Of a DNA stretch of 64,000 nucleotides, positions 42,508 through 50,569 are shown one piece after another. The notes beneath the pieces are model-generated. The model made no database searches. It saw only the letters and a program-made list of their open reading frames with translations, and was not told the origin of the DNA. The stretch lies in contig JACKOY010000001.1 in assembly GCA_024233935.1 (NCBI GenBank), positions 1-64,000 of the forward strand. The letters are read 5' to 3'. The first letter of the stretch is position 1, and every line of letters begins with the position of its first letter. This DNA comes from Spirochaetales bacterium. Lineage in GTDB: Bacteria; Spirochaetota; Leptospiria; Leptospirales; Leptonemataceae. A program made the translations under genes and the position numbers.

Positions 42508-43228
42508 GCATTTCTTCGTACCAATCGATTTCAATCTGTTCAATGCCTTCGAGAATCAAGGCCACCTGCTCGGGCTTCAGGCTTGAGAAAAGTTCGTAGC
42601 CCTGAGTGAGCATGGCAATACCAATACCCAGGCCGCTGATTTCCCGCTCGGTGTAACGGTCGGAGTGCTTTTCCATTACTTCCCGCGAGTGCTGCATAAC
42701 CGAGAGCGAAGTTTCCAGAAGCGCGCTGTTTGCGAGCGAACGAAAGAGTTTCAGTATGTCATTGCGAAAATCTTCTACATCGGCGGCCGGGACGGAAGCG
42801 ATCAGGTTTGCAAATACATCACGATTTGAGATTTGTTTCGGACCAAGTCCCCGGTCGGTTGCGACGCGCGCCAGATTTTCTTCCATGCGATTGCTTTCCA
42901 GATACAGCTCGAGGGTTGTCCAACCCGCGCGGAGGGCGGCCGGGAACTGCCGGCCGAGTTTCCAGACGCTGCTGACGGCCGTGCCGAACAAGGGCCACAT
43001 CTTGCGGGGAGAACGAAGCACAGCGCCCATATCCTCAAACGCCGCGTCCCTTTGCGCCCGTTCGGCGGGCGGCGGGTAAACCGAGGAAAGAAAGAAGTTG
43101 GCCATGCGCTCAATGCTGTCCCTGGAAATGTCGCGGTATTGCGGGGAGCTATGAATATGGTCGGGAGTATAGCGGCTCTTCAGCTCCGCCCGATACATGT
43201 TAATCACCGCCTCCCGAAGACCGGTCAT
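42476..43228 (-). CDS. Unknown helical protein
   Basis: A 250-residue soluble, mostly helical protein (TGLREAVINMYRAELKSRY start; IEQIEIDWYEEMLSH end). No signal peptide, membrane span or motif is clear. The middle has repeating amphipathic helices (SVWKLGRQFPAALRAGWTTLELYLE). I recognise no family. It overlaps the NYN gene tail to tail by 32 bases. ATG 43228 starts it. Confidence 0.65.
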   Translation of the reverse strand: MTGLREAVINMYRAELKSRYTPDHIHSSPQYRDISRDSIERMANFFLSSVYPPPAERAQRDAAFEDMGAVLRSPRKMWPLFGTAVSSVWKLGRQFPAALRAGWTTLELYLESNRMEENLARVATDRGLGPKQISNRDVFANLIASVPAADVEDFRNDILKLFRSLANSALLETSLSVMQHSREVMEKHSDRYTEREISGLGIGIAMLTQGYELFSSLKPEQVALILEGIEQIEIDWYEEMLSHAATAGPR

Positions 43229-43327
43229 AAAAACCGTTTCGCTCTAACGCTCACCCACGGCCACCAAAAGCACAATTATGGCCATGTAAAGGCTTGCACG
43301 ATGGCGCGACCTTGCCGGCCATACTGC

Positions 43328-44269
43328 ATGTCCGGAGATCTTGAAAGCGTTGAATTTAACGGCTGGCCTTGCGTGCGCCTGACGTCCGGGGAGCTGGAAG
43401 GTGTAGTCGGCGCTTTCCCGGGTGGGCGCCTCCTCAGTCTGCGGGTTGCCGGTCAGGAATTGCTGTACGTGGACCGAAGCCGCGCGGGGGAGCAGCCTCC
43501 GTCGGTCATCGGCGACCTGCGTGCGTTCAAGCGGGGCTTTGGTTTTCCTCTATGGGGAGGCGACAAGACCTGGATCGCACCTCAGGCTGCCTGGTGGGAA
43601 GCGATGCCGCCCCTGGAACTGGACAGCGGCAGGTACGATCTGGAAAAGGAAGGTCCCGCGGTACGCTTGCGGAGTCGACCCTGTCCGGAAACCGGGCTGG
43701 TGGTCGAACGTCGTCTGGAATTCGGGCCGGCTTCGACGATCAGCCTCGAAGAGAGCATAGAAAACACGAGCAGCGCTCCGATTCGCCGCGGCATCTGGAA
43801 CGTCACGCAACTGTTACGCCCCGCCCGCGTCTGGTTGCCGGTCGAAAAGGGCCACATTCGGCCGTATCCCGAAGAAGGGCAGTCGGAGGCGCTGGCATCG
43901 CGGGTCATCGATTCCTGCGAATCATTCAGTGGAATTGTGTGCGAAGAAGCCCTGCACTTCAAATACGGGGCGGTGCCGCGTGAGGGCCAGCTGCTTACGA
44001 TGTTCCAGGGAGAGCAGGATGTGCTGATGCTGCGCCGCTTTGCCATCGATCAAAATGCGAAAGCGTACGCCCACGGTTCGGCGGTTGAAGTTTATAACTC
44101 ACCCACGCTCCCCTACCTGGAAGTTGAAGTGCATGCGCCTCTGCGTGAACTCCAGCCCGGCGAGAGACAAACTGCACGGCAGGACTGGAGTTTTTGCGTA
44201 GTTGCCCGTGGAAAAGAATTTGGTCCGGGACTATTTCAGTTGTTTCCCGATTCCGGGCCGGCCGGGTAA
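43328..44269 (+). CDS. DUF4380/galactose-mutarotase-like protein
   Basis: A 313-residue beta-rich protein: FPGGRLLSLRVAGQELLYVDRSR, WGGDKTWIAPQAAW, IENTSSAPIRRGIWNVTQL and PTLPYLEVEVHAPLREL fit the aldose-epimerase superfamily fold as seen in DUF4380 proteins. No signal peptide is visible. It could act on a sugar, but substrate is unknown. ATG 43328 is preferred; ATG 43300 would add 9 residues. The last 34 bases overlap the convergent protease gene. Confidence 0.7.
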   Translation: MSGDLESVEFNGWPCVRLTSGELEGVVGAFPGGRLLSLRVAGQELLYVDRSRAGEQPPSVIGDLRAFKRGFGFPLWGGDKTWIAPQAAWWEAMPPLELDSGRYDLEKEGPAVRLRSRPCPETGLVVERRLEFGPASTISLEESIENTSSAPIRRGIWNVTQLLRPARVWLPVEKGHIRPYPEEGQSEALASRVIDSCESFSGIVCEEALHFKYGAVPREGQLLTMFQGEQDVLMLRRFAIDQNAKAYAHGSAVEVYNSPTLPYLEVEVHAPLRELQPGERQTARQDWSFCVVARGKEFGPGLFQLFPDSGPAG

Positions 44270-45525
44270 TCGTACGACGGCATCAGGAACCAATTGCCCC
44301 ACTCGTAGCGAAACCTGAGCTCAATGGGAAAGGAGCCGTGCTCCATGTGTACGGTAATGTTCGCCCGGGCATTCAGCAGGTCAGTATCATACTCGATTCT
44401 ATCGAGGGTATAGCTCTGGTAGCGAAGTTGCTGCCCTTCCGGCGGATGCGCCTGCTGGTGCATAAGATAGTAAAAGCGGCCCGAGAGATAGAATTCAGAC
44501 GCAGTGGAAGGAAGCATGCTGGTGCGAAAGATAACTTCGGCGAGGTCCTGTTGCGGCCTGACTATACGGTAGTAGTCCACAATCATCAGATAGTACATCA
44601 ACTCGTCGTCAGTAAGGATCGGGTCCACTGCGGCCAGCACCTGATCGAAGGAGCCATAGCCGCGGCTTGCCGCCATCTGATGGGCCTTGTAGACCCGCGA
44701 CGCATGCTCCAGGACCTCCGGATACAGATGCAGTTTGTAGTTTGGCGAATAAAAGGAACCGAACCGAAAGATTTCGCCAGCCCGCACGACACTGGAAATA
44801 AAATCAAAGCGACTGCGCAGACGAAGAGTGGCTTCCTCTTCGGACACCGGCCTTTCCTGTATTCGACCAATCTCCTCAATGATTTGCGCGGCCGGAACGG
44901 CGACATTGGTCGCCTGCATATCCCGAAAAACGCCGGTGGCCATGCCGATGAAGCGACCTTCCTGGCCGAAGACCGGGCCGCCACTGTTGCCCCCGTTCAG
45001 GGCCGCCGAAATCTGGATATAGCGTGTATCCTCCCCGAAGCGATTCACCACCAGGCTGCGGTTGCTTACGAGGCCATCTGTAATGGTCAGGCTAACGTCC
45101 TGCGTTCCGGGCACAAAAGGAAATCCCATCGCGAATACGCGCTCACCCTGTTCCGGCTCATACGTTGAAAGGGGAACCGCTCCAAGTCTTTCGATGCCGG
45201 GAAAGGTCAAGATTGCAATGTCGCGTTGTTCGCTCACGTGCAGCACTGAAAGGTCATCGATTCGGCTGCCGGCCGTTTCGACGTAGATCTGGGCGTGGGA
45301 AATTACGTGATAGTTTGTGATAAGGTATTTGTGGCTCTGATATTCGGCCACGAAGGCAGAGCCGTTGCCAAGCGGCCGGTCGTTAAAGTGCGTACGAAGC
45401 ACTATGACGCGCGCTTCATTCTGCCGGTATATCTCGCGGGCGTCTGTCTCGGCCAGTCCCGGACGGCTGATAAAGAGCAAAACGCCAAGCAAAGGCAAAA
45501 CAACATACCGCGCGGTGCGATTCAT
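44236..45525 (-). CDS. Exported trypsin-like serine protease
   Basis: A 429-residue protein with signal peptide (RYVVLPLLGVLLFISRPGLA). Catalytic residues are His73 in TNYHVI, Asp102 in RDIAIL and Ser181 in GGNSGGPVF, the HtrA/DegP-type chymotrypsin fold. No PDZ domain follows; the C-terminal 200 residues are helical then beta and unknown. It acts in the periplasm or surface. ATG 45525 has GGAGG 5 bases upstream, better than the frame start at 45555. Confidence 0.88.
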   Translation of the reverse strand: MNRTARYVVLPLLGVLLFISRPGLAETDAREIYRQNEARVIVLRTHFNDRPLGNGSAFVAEYQSHKYLITNYHVISHAQIYVETAGSRIDDLSVLHVSEQRDIAILTFPGIERLGAVPLSTYEPEQGERVFAMGFPFVPGTQDVSLTITDGLVSNRSLVVNRFGEDTRYIQISAALNGGNSGGPVFGQEGRFIGMATGVFRDMQATNVAVPAAQIIEEIGRIQERPVSEEEATLRLRSRFDFISSVVRAGEIFRFGSFYSPNYKLHLYPEVLEHASRVYKAHQMAASRGYGSFDQVLAAVDPILTDDELMYYLMIVDYYRIVRPQQDLAEVIFRTSMLPSTASEFYLSGRFYYLMHQQAHPPEGQQLRYQSYTLDRIEYDTDLLNARANITVHMEHGSFPIELRFRYEWGNWFLMPSYDYPAGPESGNN

Positions 45526-45625
45526 AGAGCCTCCACCGGTCGCGACATAATCCACTCGGGCAGCGACCGCCGGGAAAAGCCTGCGTTCGTTATGGGCAAG
45601 AGTAAAGAATATTTTAGTAAATCAA

Positions 45626-47155
45626 TTACTCCTGGCGGGATAACTCCCGTAGATGCCAGACAAGCGAACGCACCGCAATGCCGGTTGCACGATCGTCTTC
45701 GGTCATATCCCCGCCCGCAATGTCCAGGTGCAGAATAGCCGTCGAGTCCGCGGCACCGGAGAACACAAATGCCGCAGCCGTTTGTGCGCCACGATTCTTG
45801 CCGTTGCCCACGTTCTTGATGTCTGCTCCGTCGAGCTTGCTCTTGATGTCCTCGAAGTCCTCCTCGACCAGATCCAGAGTCTGCACGGGATCTGCTGCCG
45901 CGGCTGCTGCCCGGGCCAATTGGTCCCGCAGGCCGGCAAAGGAGGGCCGGCAGATCAACGCTGCACGGTCACCTACGGCGCTGCTGGCAGCGCCGGTCAG
46001 AGTCGCGACCACGTACATCAGCTCTGGATGTTCGCGTTCGGCGATGTGGACAGCGTCGATCAGCGTCAGGCGTCCTTCAGCATCGGTATGACGGATTTCC
46101 ACGCGCTTGCCGCAGGTGGTATTCGTGATCGAGTCGGGTGTCATGGCGCTCGAGTCGATCATGTTCGGCGTGGCCGCCAGAAAGATCTCCAGATCCAGGT
46201 TTGGAAGCTGCATCTCTGCCACGCACCGCAGCACCGCCAGAGCAGTGGCCCCTCCGGTCATGTCGCCTTTCATGGTGTTCATCGAAAGACCTGGTTTTAC
46301 CTGGTAGCCACCCGTGTCGAAAATGACGCTTTTGCCAACCAGGCAGACGCGCCGGCGCTTCCCACCCGAAGCTTCGGGACTTTTGTAACGCGCTCGAATC
46401 CAGCGCGGCGGATCGCTTTCCCGTGAGCCACGCGCCACGAGGTAAAAACAGGGCATGTTCTTCTCCACCCAATCGGCTTCCTCAATAACCACTTCCACTC
46501 CGAGCGGCGCCAGCTCCCGGGCAGTCGTGGCCAGCGTGCTGGTGCGTTTTGTATTGGGCGGCATGTTCGCCAGATCCTGGGCGAGGGCCGAGGCGCGCGC
46601 TATGGAACGGACGAAGCCCGAATCGACTTCGCCTGAGATTCCGGTAATCACGAGTTGTTGTAATTCGGGCGGTTGCTCCCGGGCCTCGCGGGAACGGTAC
46701 GTGGAGTCGAATAGGGCGCTCGCCACGGCAAGCGCGGTCGACTCCTCACTTTCGGTCATGCCAGGCGCGCAGGCAAACCCCACGCTCTTGATTTGGGAGA
46801 GCGGGGCCGATCCCAGAGCCTTACGTACCGCCTTGCGCAATCGATAGGGCGGAAGGACGCGCCCCACGCCGAGTCCCAAAAAGTGTACGCGCCGGGGGCC
46901 CTTGCTGCGGGCGGGCAGGTAGAGACTTTTTCCATAGTCCGCGCGAAAGCCCTCGTTTGCAAGAATCCCGCGTAAATCACTTTCGCCGGAATCAAAGAGT
47001 CCGGCGCCCTGTTCGAGCAGTGCGTCCCAGCGCGGCTCCGGCTTTGTGTCGTCGCTTTCGGCGGGCCTTTGAAAGACCGGCACAATCATAAGATCGATGT
47101 CAATTTCGGTCCAGGCTGCGTTTTGAATTCGAAGTTCAGTAGAACTGGTGGGCAT
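45626..47155 (-). CDS. M17 (leucyl aminopeptidase) family peptidase
   Basis: A 509-residue cytosolic metallopeptidase. Metal and catalytic blocks: VGKSVIFDTGGYQVKP (first Lys and Asp), MKGDMTGGA and RHTDAEGRL (NTDAEGRL in PepA; the Asn is His). The N-terminal 160 residues form the usual macro-type domain, DIDLMIVPVFQRP. It trims N-terminal residues from peptides. The TGGYQVKP wording suggests a subgroup distinct from E. coli PepA. ATG 47155. A strong inverted repeat at 47308-47349 lies upstream. Confidence 0.9.
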   Translation of the reverse strand: MPTSSTELRIQNAAWTEIDIDLMIVPVFQRPAESDDTKPEPRWDALLEQGAGLFDSGESDLRGILANEGFRADYGKSLYLPARSKGPRRVHFLGLGVGRVLPPYRLRKAVRKALGSAPLSQIKSVGFACAPGMTESEESTALAVASALFDSTYRSREAREQPPELQQLVITGISGEVDSGFVRSIARASALAQDLANMPPNTKRTSTLATTARELAPLGVEVVIEEADWVEKNMPCFYLVARGSRESDPPRWIRARYKSPEASGGKRRRVCLVGKSVIFDTGGYQVKPGLSMNTMKGDMTGGATALAVLRCVAEMQLPNLDLEIFLAATPNMIDSSAMTPDSITNTTCGKRVEIRHTDAEGRLTLIDAVHIAEREHPELMYVVATLTGAASSAVGDRAALICRPSFAGLRDQLARAAAAAADPVQTLDLVEEDFEDIKSKLDGADIKNVGNGKNRGAQTAAAFVFSGAADSTAILHLDIAGGDMTEDDRATGIAVRSLVWHLRELSRQE

Positions 47156-47307
47156 CGGATTTCCTCAAGTAGACACTCGACTGACAGCCAGCCTTGACGC
47201 AACAGAAATCATAGCAGTGAAGCGACCTGGATGCATGCGCCCGGTTCGCTCCGGACGGAAGGTCGGGCTGTCGTTGTTTGCGCCGCGCTATAGATAGCGG
47301 CCCGCGG

Positions 47308-47349
47308 TCAAAGTTCGTTTCCCACAGAACATACCGAAACGAACTTTGA
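47308..47349. repeat. 14-bp perfect inverted repeat
   Basis: TCAAAGTTCGTTTC (47308-47321) and GAAACGAACTTTGA (47336-47349) around a 14-base loop, between the end of the royal-jelly-like gene (47362) and the start of the M17 peptidase gene (47155). No T-tract follows on either strand. It may end the upstream transcript, form a stable RNA 3' end, or serve as a protein-binding site for the peptidase promoter. Confidence 0.65.
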
Positions 47350-47361
47350 GCGTCGAGTGGT

Positions 47362-48498
47362 TTACTGTCCCGGGAGCCCGGGAGTGCCGGGGCGGAAGCG
47401 ATAGACGTGGTACGGAGCACTCTGGCGAATGTGGTCTTTGCTTCGCAGCATGAGGTCTGGAATCGCGCTGTCGGCCACATAGAGATAGTCGTCGGGGCCA
47501 TAACAAAGCGAGTCGGGCCAGCGCATACGCTCATCTCGAATGACTGTTTGGAGGCGACGATCGGGAGAAAGCCGTACGATCGCGTTGTGTTCTACATCCG
47601 TGATGTAGACGTTCTGTTCTGAATCCACGCTGATGCCGTCGCTCAGGGGTTTTTGACCCACTGTTTCTACGCGTTCGGAAAGTTCGGCCGCGCTCAACTG
47701 TTCGTTATTCAGATCGGCGGTGCGCACCCGGAACATATCTTCGTGGGTCATCGCCGCGTAATACAGCCACTCACCCTGCCGATCAATGCCGATGCTATCG
47801 ACGCCGGGCTTGAGCACGAACAGGCCGCCGAAGAATACCATGTCTTTGATGGGATTGCGAATCACGTAATCCTGCGGACGTACAGAGGCGTCATCTTCGA
47901 GCAGGCGACGGGCAGTCCGGGTCTCGCTATCGTACACCACCAGAGCCGGCCGATTGCCAAATACGTTTACGTCGGCAATGTAGACGTACCGACCTTCGGG
48001 ATCGATCTGCAGGTCCTGCAAAAACGAAAGAGCGCCAGCCACTTCGTCGGGAAAATCAAAACGATCGATTACAGTGTTGCTTGCCAGATCAATGGACACC
48101 AGCCGGGCCCCGGCCATTCCGTGCAATCCATGGTCGATGACCCAGAGACGATTCTGCCGATCCACAACCACTCCGAGCGGAGTTACCCACAGCTCTTCCT
48201 GTTCGGACTGGCCGGGAAAGGCCACCAGGGTCCCGTTAACCAGCTCGGCCAGTTTGATATTTTCGGGCCTCGATTCGGGATGGATGGTCAAGAAGATGCG
48301 CCCATCGGCGGCCACGGCCATGTTGCCCGGCGGCTCGTCCAGGCTCGCCAGCATTTCCAGCTCTGAAGCCGGAAATTGCGGCTCTGTCGATAGGTCCGGG
48401 TAGGGCGCGCCGCCACCGTGCCGCAGGCCCATGGCTACTGCGCCGAGTGCTACAAGACCCAGAAGTACCGCTCCAAAAATCAGGACTGCTCTTTTCAT
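47362..48498 (-). CDS. Royal-jelly/SMP-30-like beta-propeller protein
   Basis: A 378-residue protein with one N-terminal membrane anchor or signal (AVLIFGAVLLGLVALGAVAMG). The rest has propeller-like repeats: PPGNMAVAADGRIFLTIHP, VTPLGVVVDRQNRLWVIDHG, LSFLQDLQIDPEGRYVYIADV, KPLSDGISVDSEQNVYITDVEHN. The pattern matches the major royal jelly/L-dopachrome-tautomerase-like group related to SMP-30 gluconolactonases. Substrate unknown. Its promoter overlaps a TetR-type operator, so it is probably induced by a ligand of the neighbouring regulator. Confidence 0.8.
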   Translation of the reverse strand: MKRAVLIFGAVLLGLVALGAVAMGLRHGGGAPYPDLSTEPQFPASELEMLASLDEPPGNMAVAADGRIFLTIHPESRPENIKLAELVNGTLVAFPGQSEQEELWVTPLGVVVDRQNRLWVIDHGLHGMAGARLVSIDLASNTVIDRFDFPDEVAGALSFLQDLQIDPEGRYVYIADVNVFGNRPALVVYDSETRTARRLLEDDASVRPQDYVIRNPIKDMVFFGGLFVLKPGVDSIGIDRQGEWLYYAAMTHEDMFRVRTADLNNEQLSAAELSERVETVGQKPLSDGISVDSEQNVYITDVEHNAIVRLSPDRRLQTVIRDERMRWPDSLCYGPDDYLYVADSAIPDLMLRSKDHIRQSAPYHVYRFRPGTPGLPGQ

Positions 48499-48532
48499 GC
48501 TCTCTTGCTCCCCTTTCGGCCGGACTAATGAT

Positions 48533-48562
48533 CCAATATGGACTGGCAGTCCATATTGTCAA
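48533..48562 (-). promoter_or_regulatory. Promoter of the royal-jelly-like gene
   Basis: On the minus strand TTGACA (48562-48557) is followed after 18 bases by TATTGG (48538-48533), a weak -10. The -35 box contains the TGA stop of tetR. Operator site 1 lies between the boxes. Confidence 0.55.
48534..48558. promoter_or_regulatory. 25-bp palindromic operator, site 1
   Basis: CAATATGGACTG (48534-48545), central G, CAGTCCATATTG (48547-48558): 12-bp perfect arms. It fills the spacer of a minus-strand promoter for the royal-jelly-like gene. Size and symmetry suit a TetR dimer. Confidence 0.82.
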
Positions 48563-49191
48563 GGGATTTCTGTGAGTCCCCGCGAGAAGATGTGCGCGAA
48601 CAGGGTCACGCTCTTGCGCACCTCCCCTTCCGATTCCGGGAGCGTTTCGTGGCGCTGGAAACTGCTCAGAAGCCCTACAAGCGATGCCCAGAACACATGT
48701 ACGAGTTCGTCAGCCCGGTCCCGCACCTTTGCCGGACTGCGGGCCGCGATGCCCTCGGTCAGCGGTCTGGCTACCTGCACGGTGGCCTCTCTGATCTTCT
48801 GGTTCAGCTCCGCCGAAACCTTGCCCGGCTCCGGGGGCGGGCTCAAGAAGAGGGTGCGGAAATACTGCGTCTCCCGGTTCGAAAAATCGTACAGGATCAT
48901 GGCCGCTTTCTGAATCAGCGCATCGAGATTCTGAGCGTGGTTGGTCGCCGCGGGAAGTTCAGTTTCAAAGGCGACGCGCAAGAGATCCAGAGCTTCGAGT
49001 TTGATGTGCGCCAGGATCTCTTCTTTGCTTCGAAAAAGGCCGTAGATCGCGCTGCGTCCGTACTCGACTTCTTTGCAGATGGCTTCGATCGTCACATTCT
49101 CGAATCCTTCTCGAAAGAACAGGGTGCGGCAACGGTCGAGAATGAACTGCTTGCGTTGGACCAGTTCCCGTTGTCTGCGACCTGCGGGCAT
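48559..49191 (-). CDS. TetR-family transcriptional regulator
   Basis: A 210-residue repressor-type regulator. The N-terminal helix-turn-helix is FILDRCRTLFFREGFENVTIEAICKEVEYGRSAIYGLFRSKEEIL. The C-terminal domain is helical with no family signature for a ligand. Palindromes on both sides of the gene (48534 and 49197) are the natural binding sites, so autoregulation and control of the royal-jelly-like gene are inferred. ATG 49191 has no ribosome site and falls at the predicted transcription start, so the mRNA may be leaderless. Confidence 0.9.
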   Translation of the reverse strand: MPAGRRQRELVQRKQFILDRCRTLFFREGFENVTIEAICKEVEYGRSAIYGLFRSKEEILAHIKLEALDLLRVAFETELPAATNHAQNLDALIQKAAMILYDFSNRETQYFRTLFLSPPPEPGKVSAELNQKIREATVQVARPLTEGIAARSPAKVRDRADELVHVFWASLVGLLSSFQRHETLPESEGEVRKSVTLFAHIFSRGLTEIP

Positions 49192-49196
49192 GCCGG

Positions 49197-49225
49197 TATT
49201 TGGACTGGTGGTCCGGAAGTGACAA
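49197..49225 (-). promoter_or_regulatory. tetR promoter with imperfect operator, site 2
   Basis: TTGTCA (49225-49220) and CAAATA (49202-49197) on the minus strand, 17 bases apart, with GGACTGGTGGTCC-type symmetry in the spacer. Its left arm matches operator site 1 at 9 of 12 positions; its right arm is poorer (5 of 12). The predicted start of transcription is at the tetR ATG. Confidence 0.5.
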
Positions 49226-49440
49226 CTGATTTCCTGCTTCTACTGTCCCGAATCGAACCGGCCCGGCAGCACGATGGCGGGGGCCGGCTCGGGTATTCGC
49301 GTTACCTTGCCGAAGGTCGCACGTGGCCCATGACCAACACGTTTCCTGGCTGAGCACAAATGCCTGCAGCGCAAGATACATCCACCCGGAGGCCGCCTTT
49401 GCTTCCGACCGCGGTCCTGGTGCGTGACCCTTAACGAGTC

Positions 49441-50124
49441 CTAGAAGAACGGGTTGGCCTGTTTCTCTTCAAAGATGCGCGTGAAGGGTCCGTGCCCTGG
49501 TATCACGGTCGTGCCGTCGTCGAGGGTGAATAGACGGGTCCGAATACTCTTCATAATAGCGGCGCTGTCTCCGCCCCACAGGTCAGTCCGTCCGATGCCC
49601 ATCTGAAACAGCGTGTCTCCGCTGAAAAGCAAGCCGGACTCTTCAATTTCGAAACTGCAACTGCCGGGACTGTGGCCGGGCGTGTGCAGCACACGCAACG
49701 CGGCCTTTCCAAAACGCAGGACTTCGTCGTCTTCGAGCGAGTGATCGATAGGTGTTTCCGCCTTTTGACCGGGAACACCAAACGCGCGGCACTGCAACTC
49801 CAGGTTTTCGTACAGTTCAAAGTCGCCGGGATGCATGGCCACCCCCGGACGCCTTTCTTCGATGCCCGGGCATTCCCGGGCCACCGCATGGGTACCCAGG
49901 CAATGGTCAAAATGCGCATGCGTGTGCACGATCCAGCGCACGCGACTGCCGGCATCCCTCAGCAGTTTCAATATGCGCGGCGCATCACCCCCCGGATCAA
50001 CGACGAGCGCTTCGCCGGTCTTCGTGCAGCGCACGATCGAACAATTGCAGCCAAGGGGATACACGGGAAACGTAAGCACTTCTATGCTTTCGTTTTTGGT
50101 GTGCGCAATTCCTGGATCGTTCAT
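49441..50124 (-). CDS. MBL-fold hydrolase, glyoxalase II-like
   Basis: A 227-residue metallo-beta-lactamase-fold enzyme. Metal motif HTHAHFDH, then HTPGHSPGS, FSGDTLF and IPGHGP. The layout VLTFPVYPLGCNCSIVRC start matches YcbL/GloB-like hydrolases, which cleave glutathione or other thioesters. Start ATG 50124 lies 1 base after the upstream lipoprotein stop; ATG 50145 would overlap it. Substrate unknown. Confidence 0.88.
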   Translation of the reverse strand: MNDPGIAHTKNESIEVLTFPVYPLGCNCSIVRCTKTGEALVVDPGGDAPRILKLLRDAGSRVRWIVHTHAHFDHCLGTHAVARECPGIEERRPGVAMHPGDFELYENLELQCRAFGVPGQKAETPIDHSLEDDEVLRFGKAALRVLHTPGHSPGSCSFEIEESGLLFSGDTLFQMGIGRTDLWGGDSAAIMKSIRTRLFTLDDGTTVIPGHGPFTRIFEEKQANPFF

Positions 50125-50125
50125 A

Positions 50126-50461
50126 TCAAAACCGACTTTCCACATCGGGTCGGGCTTTCTTGAAGAGCAAGAGAAAACAGGATCCAGGAATGCGATTCAG
50201 CGGGCACGCCGATGCGAGTAGTTCACTCTCACAGAGGCGCACATCGCTTTCCTGCACGTCATTGGGCACAAGTATCAAAAAGCCCGGACCGGATTGATCG
50301 CACTGGTCGAGCTTCGCAAAATACGAAGCATTGACCCGTACCTGGGCGTCCCAGGCCTGCAGAACCGTGTCCGTTTCGCATCCGCCGAAGCAAAGGCCAC
50401 TCAGAAACGATGCCGCGAACACGGCCGCGCTCCTATTTCGAAGTTGCCGGGCCAGTTTCAT
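50126..50461 (-). CDS. Small cysteine-rich lipoprotein
   Basis: A 111-residue predicted lipoprotein: RSAAVFAASFLSGLCFGGC gives a lipobox ending at Cys28. The mature part has four further cysteines, in LDQCD, RLCES, SACPL and GSCFL, fit for two disulfides. I know no family. SGPGFLILV resembles SGPAFLFLT in the lipoprotein at 53326. ATG 50461 is inside a longer frame from 50557. It runs directly into the MBL gene and is divergent from the TonB receptor, starts 108 bases apart. Confidence 0.62.
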   Translation of the reverse strand: MKLARQLRNRSAAVFAASFLSGLCFGGCETDTVLQAWDAQVRVNASYFAKLDQCDQSGPGFLILVPNDVQESDVRLCESELLASACPLNRIPGSCFLLLFKKARPDVESRF

Positions 50462-50569
50462 ACAACTCAGGCGGTTTTCTGCTGGCCTGCCCGGGCCGTA
50501 AGCGAAAAAACACACCGGGTTCTTGAATCTCGCCCGGTGCACTCCGACCCGAACCATCCACCCGTTTCC

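Noticed and set aside
42833..43327. N-terminal extension of the DUF4380-like gene
   Set aside because: Antisense to the unknown gene at 42476-43228; residues are not similar to the family.
45653..46847. Long plus-strand frames opposite the M17 peptidase
   Set aside because: Shadow frames of a high-G+C gene; no recognisable product.
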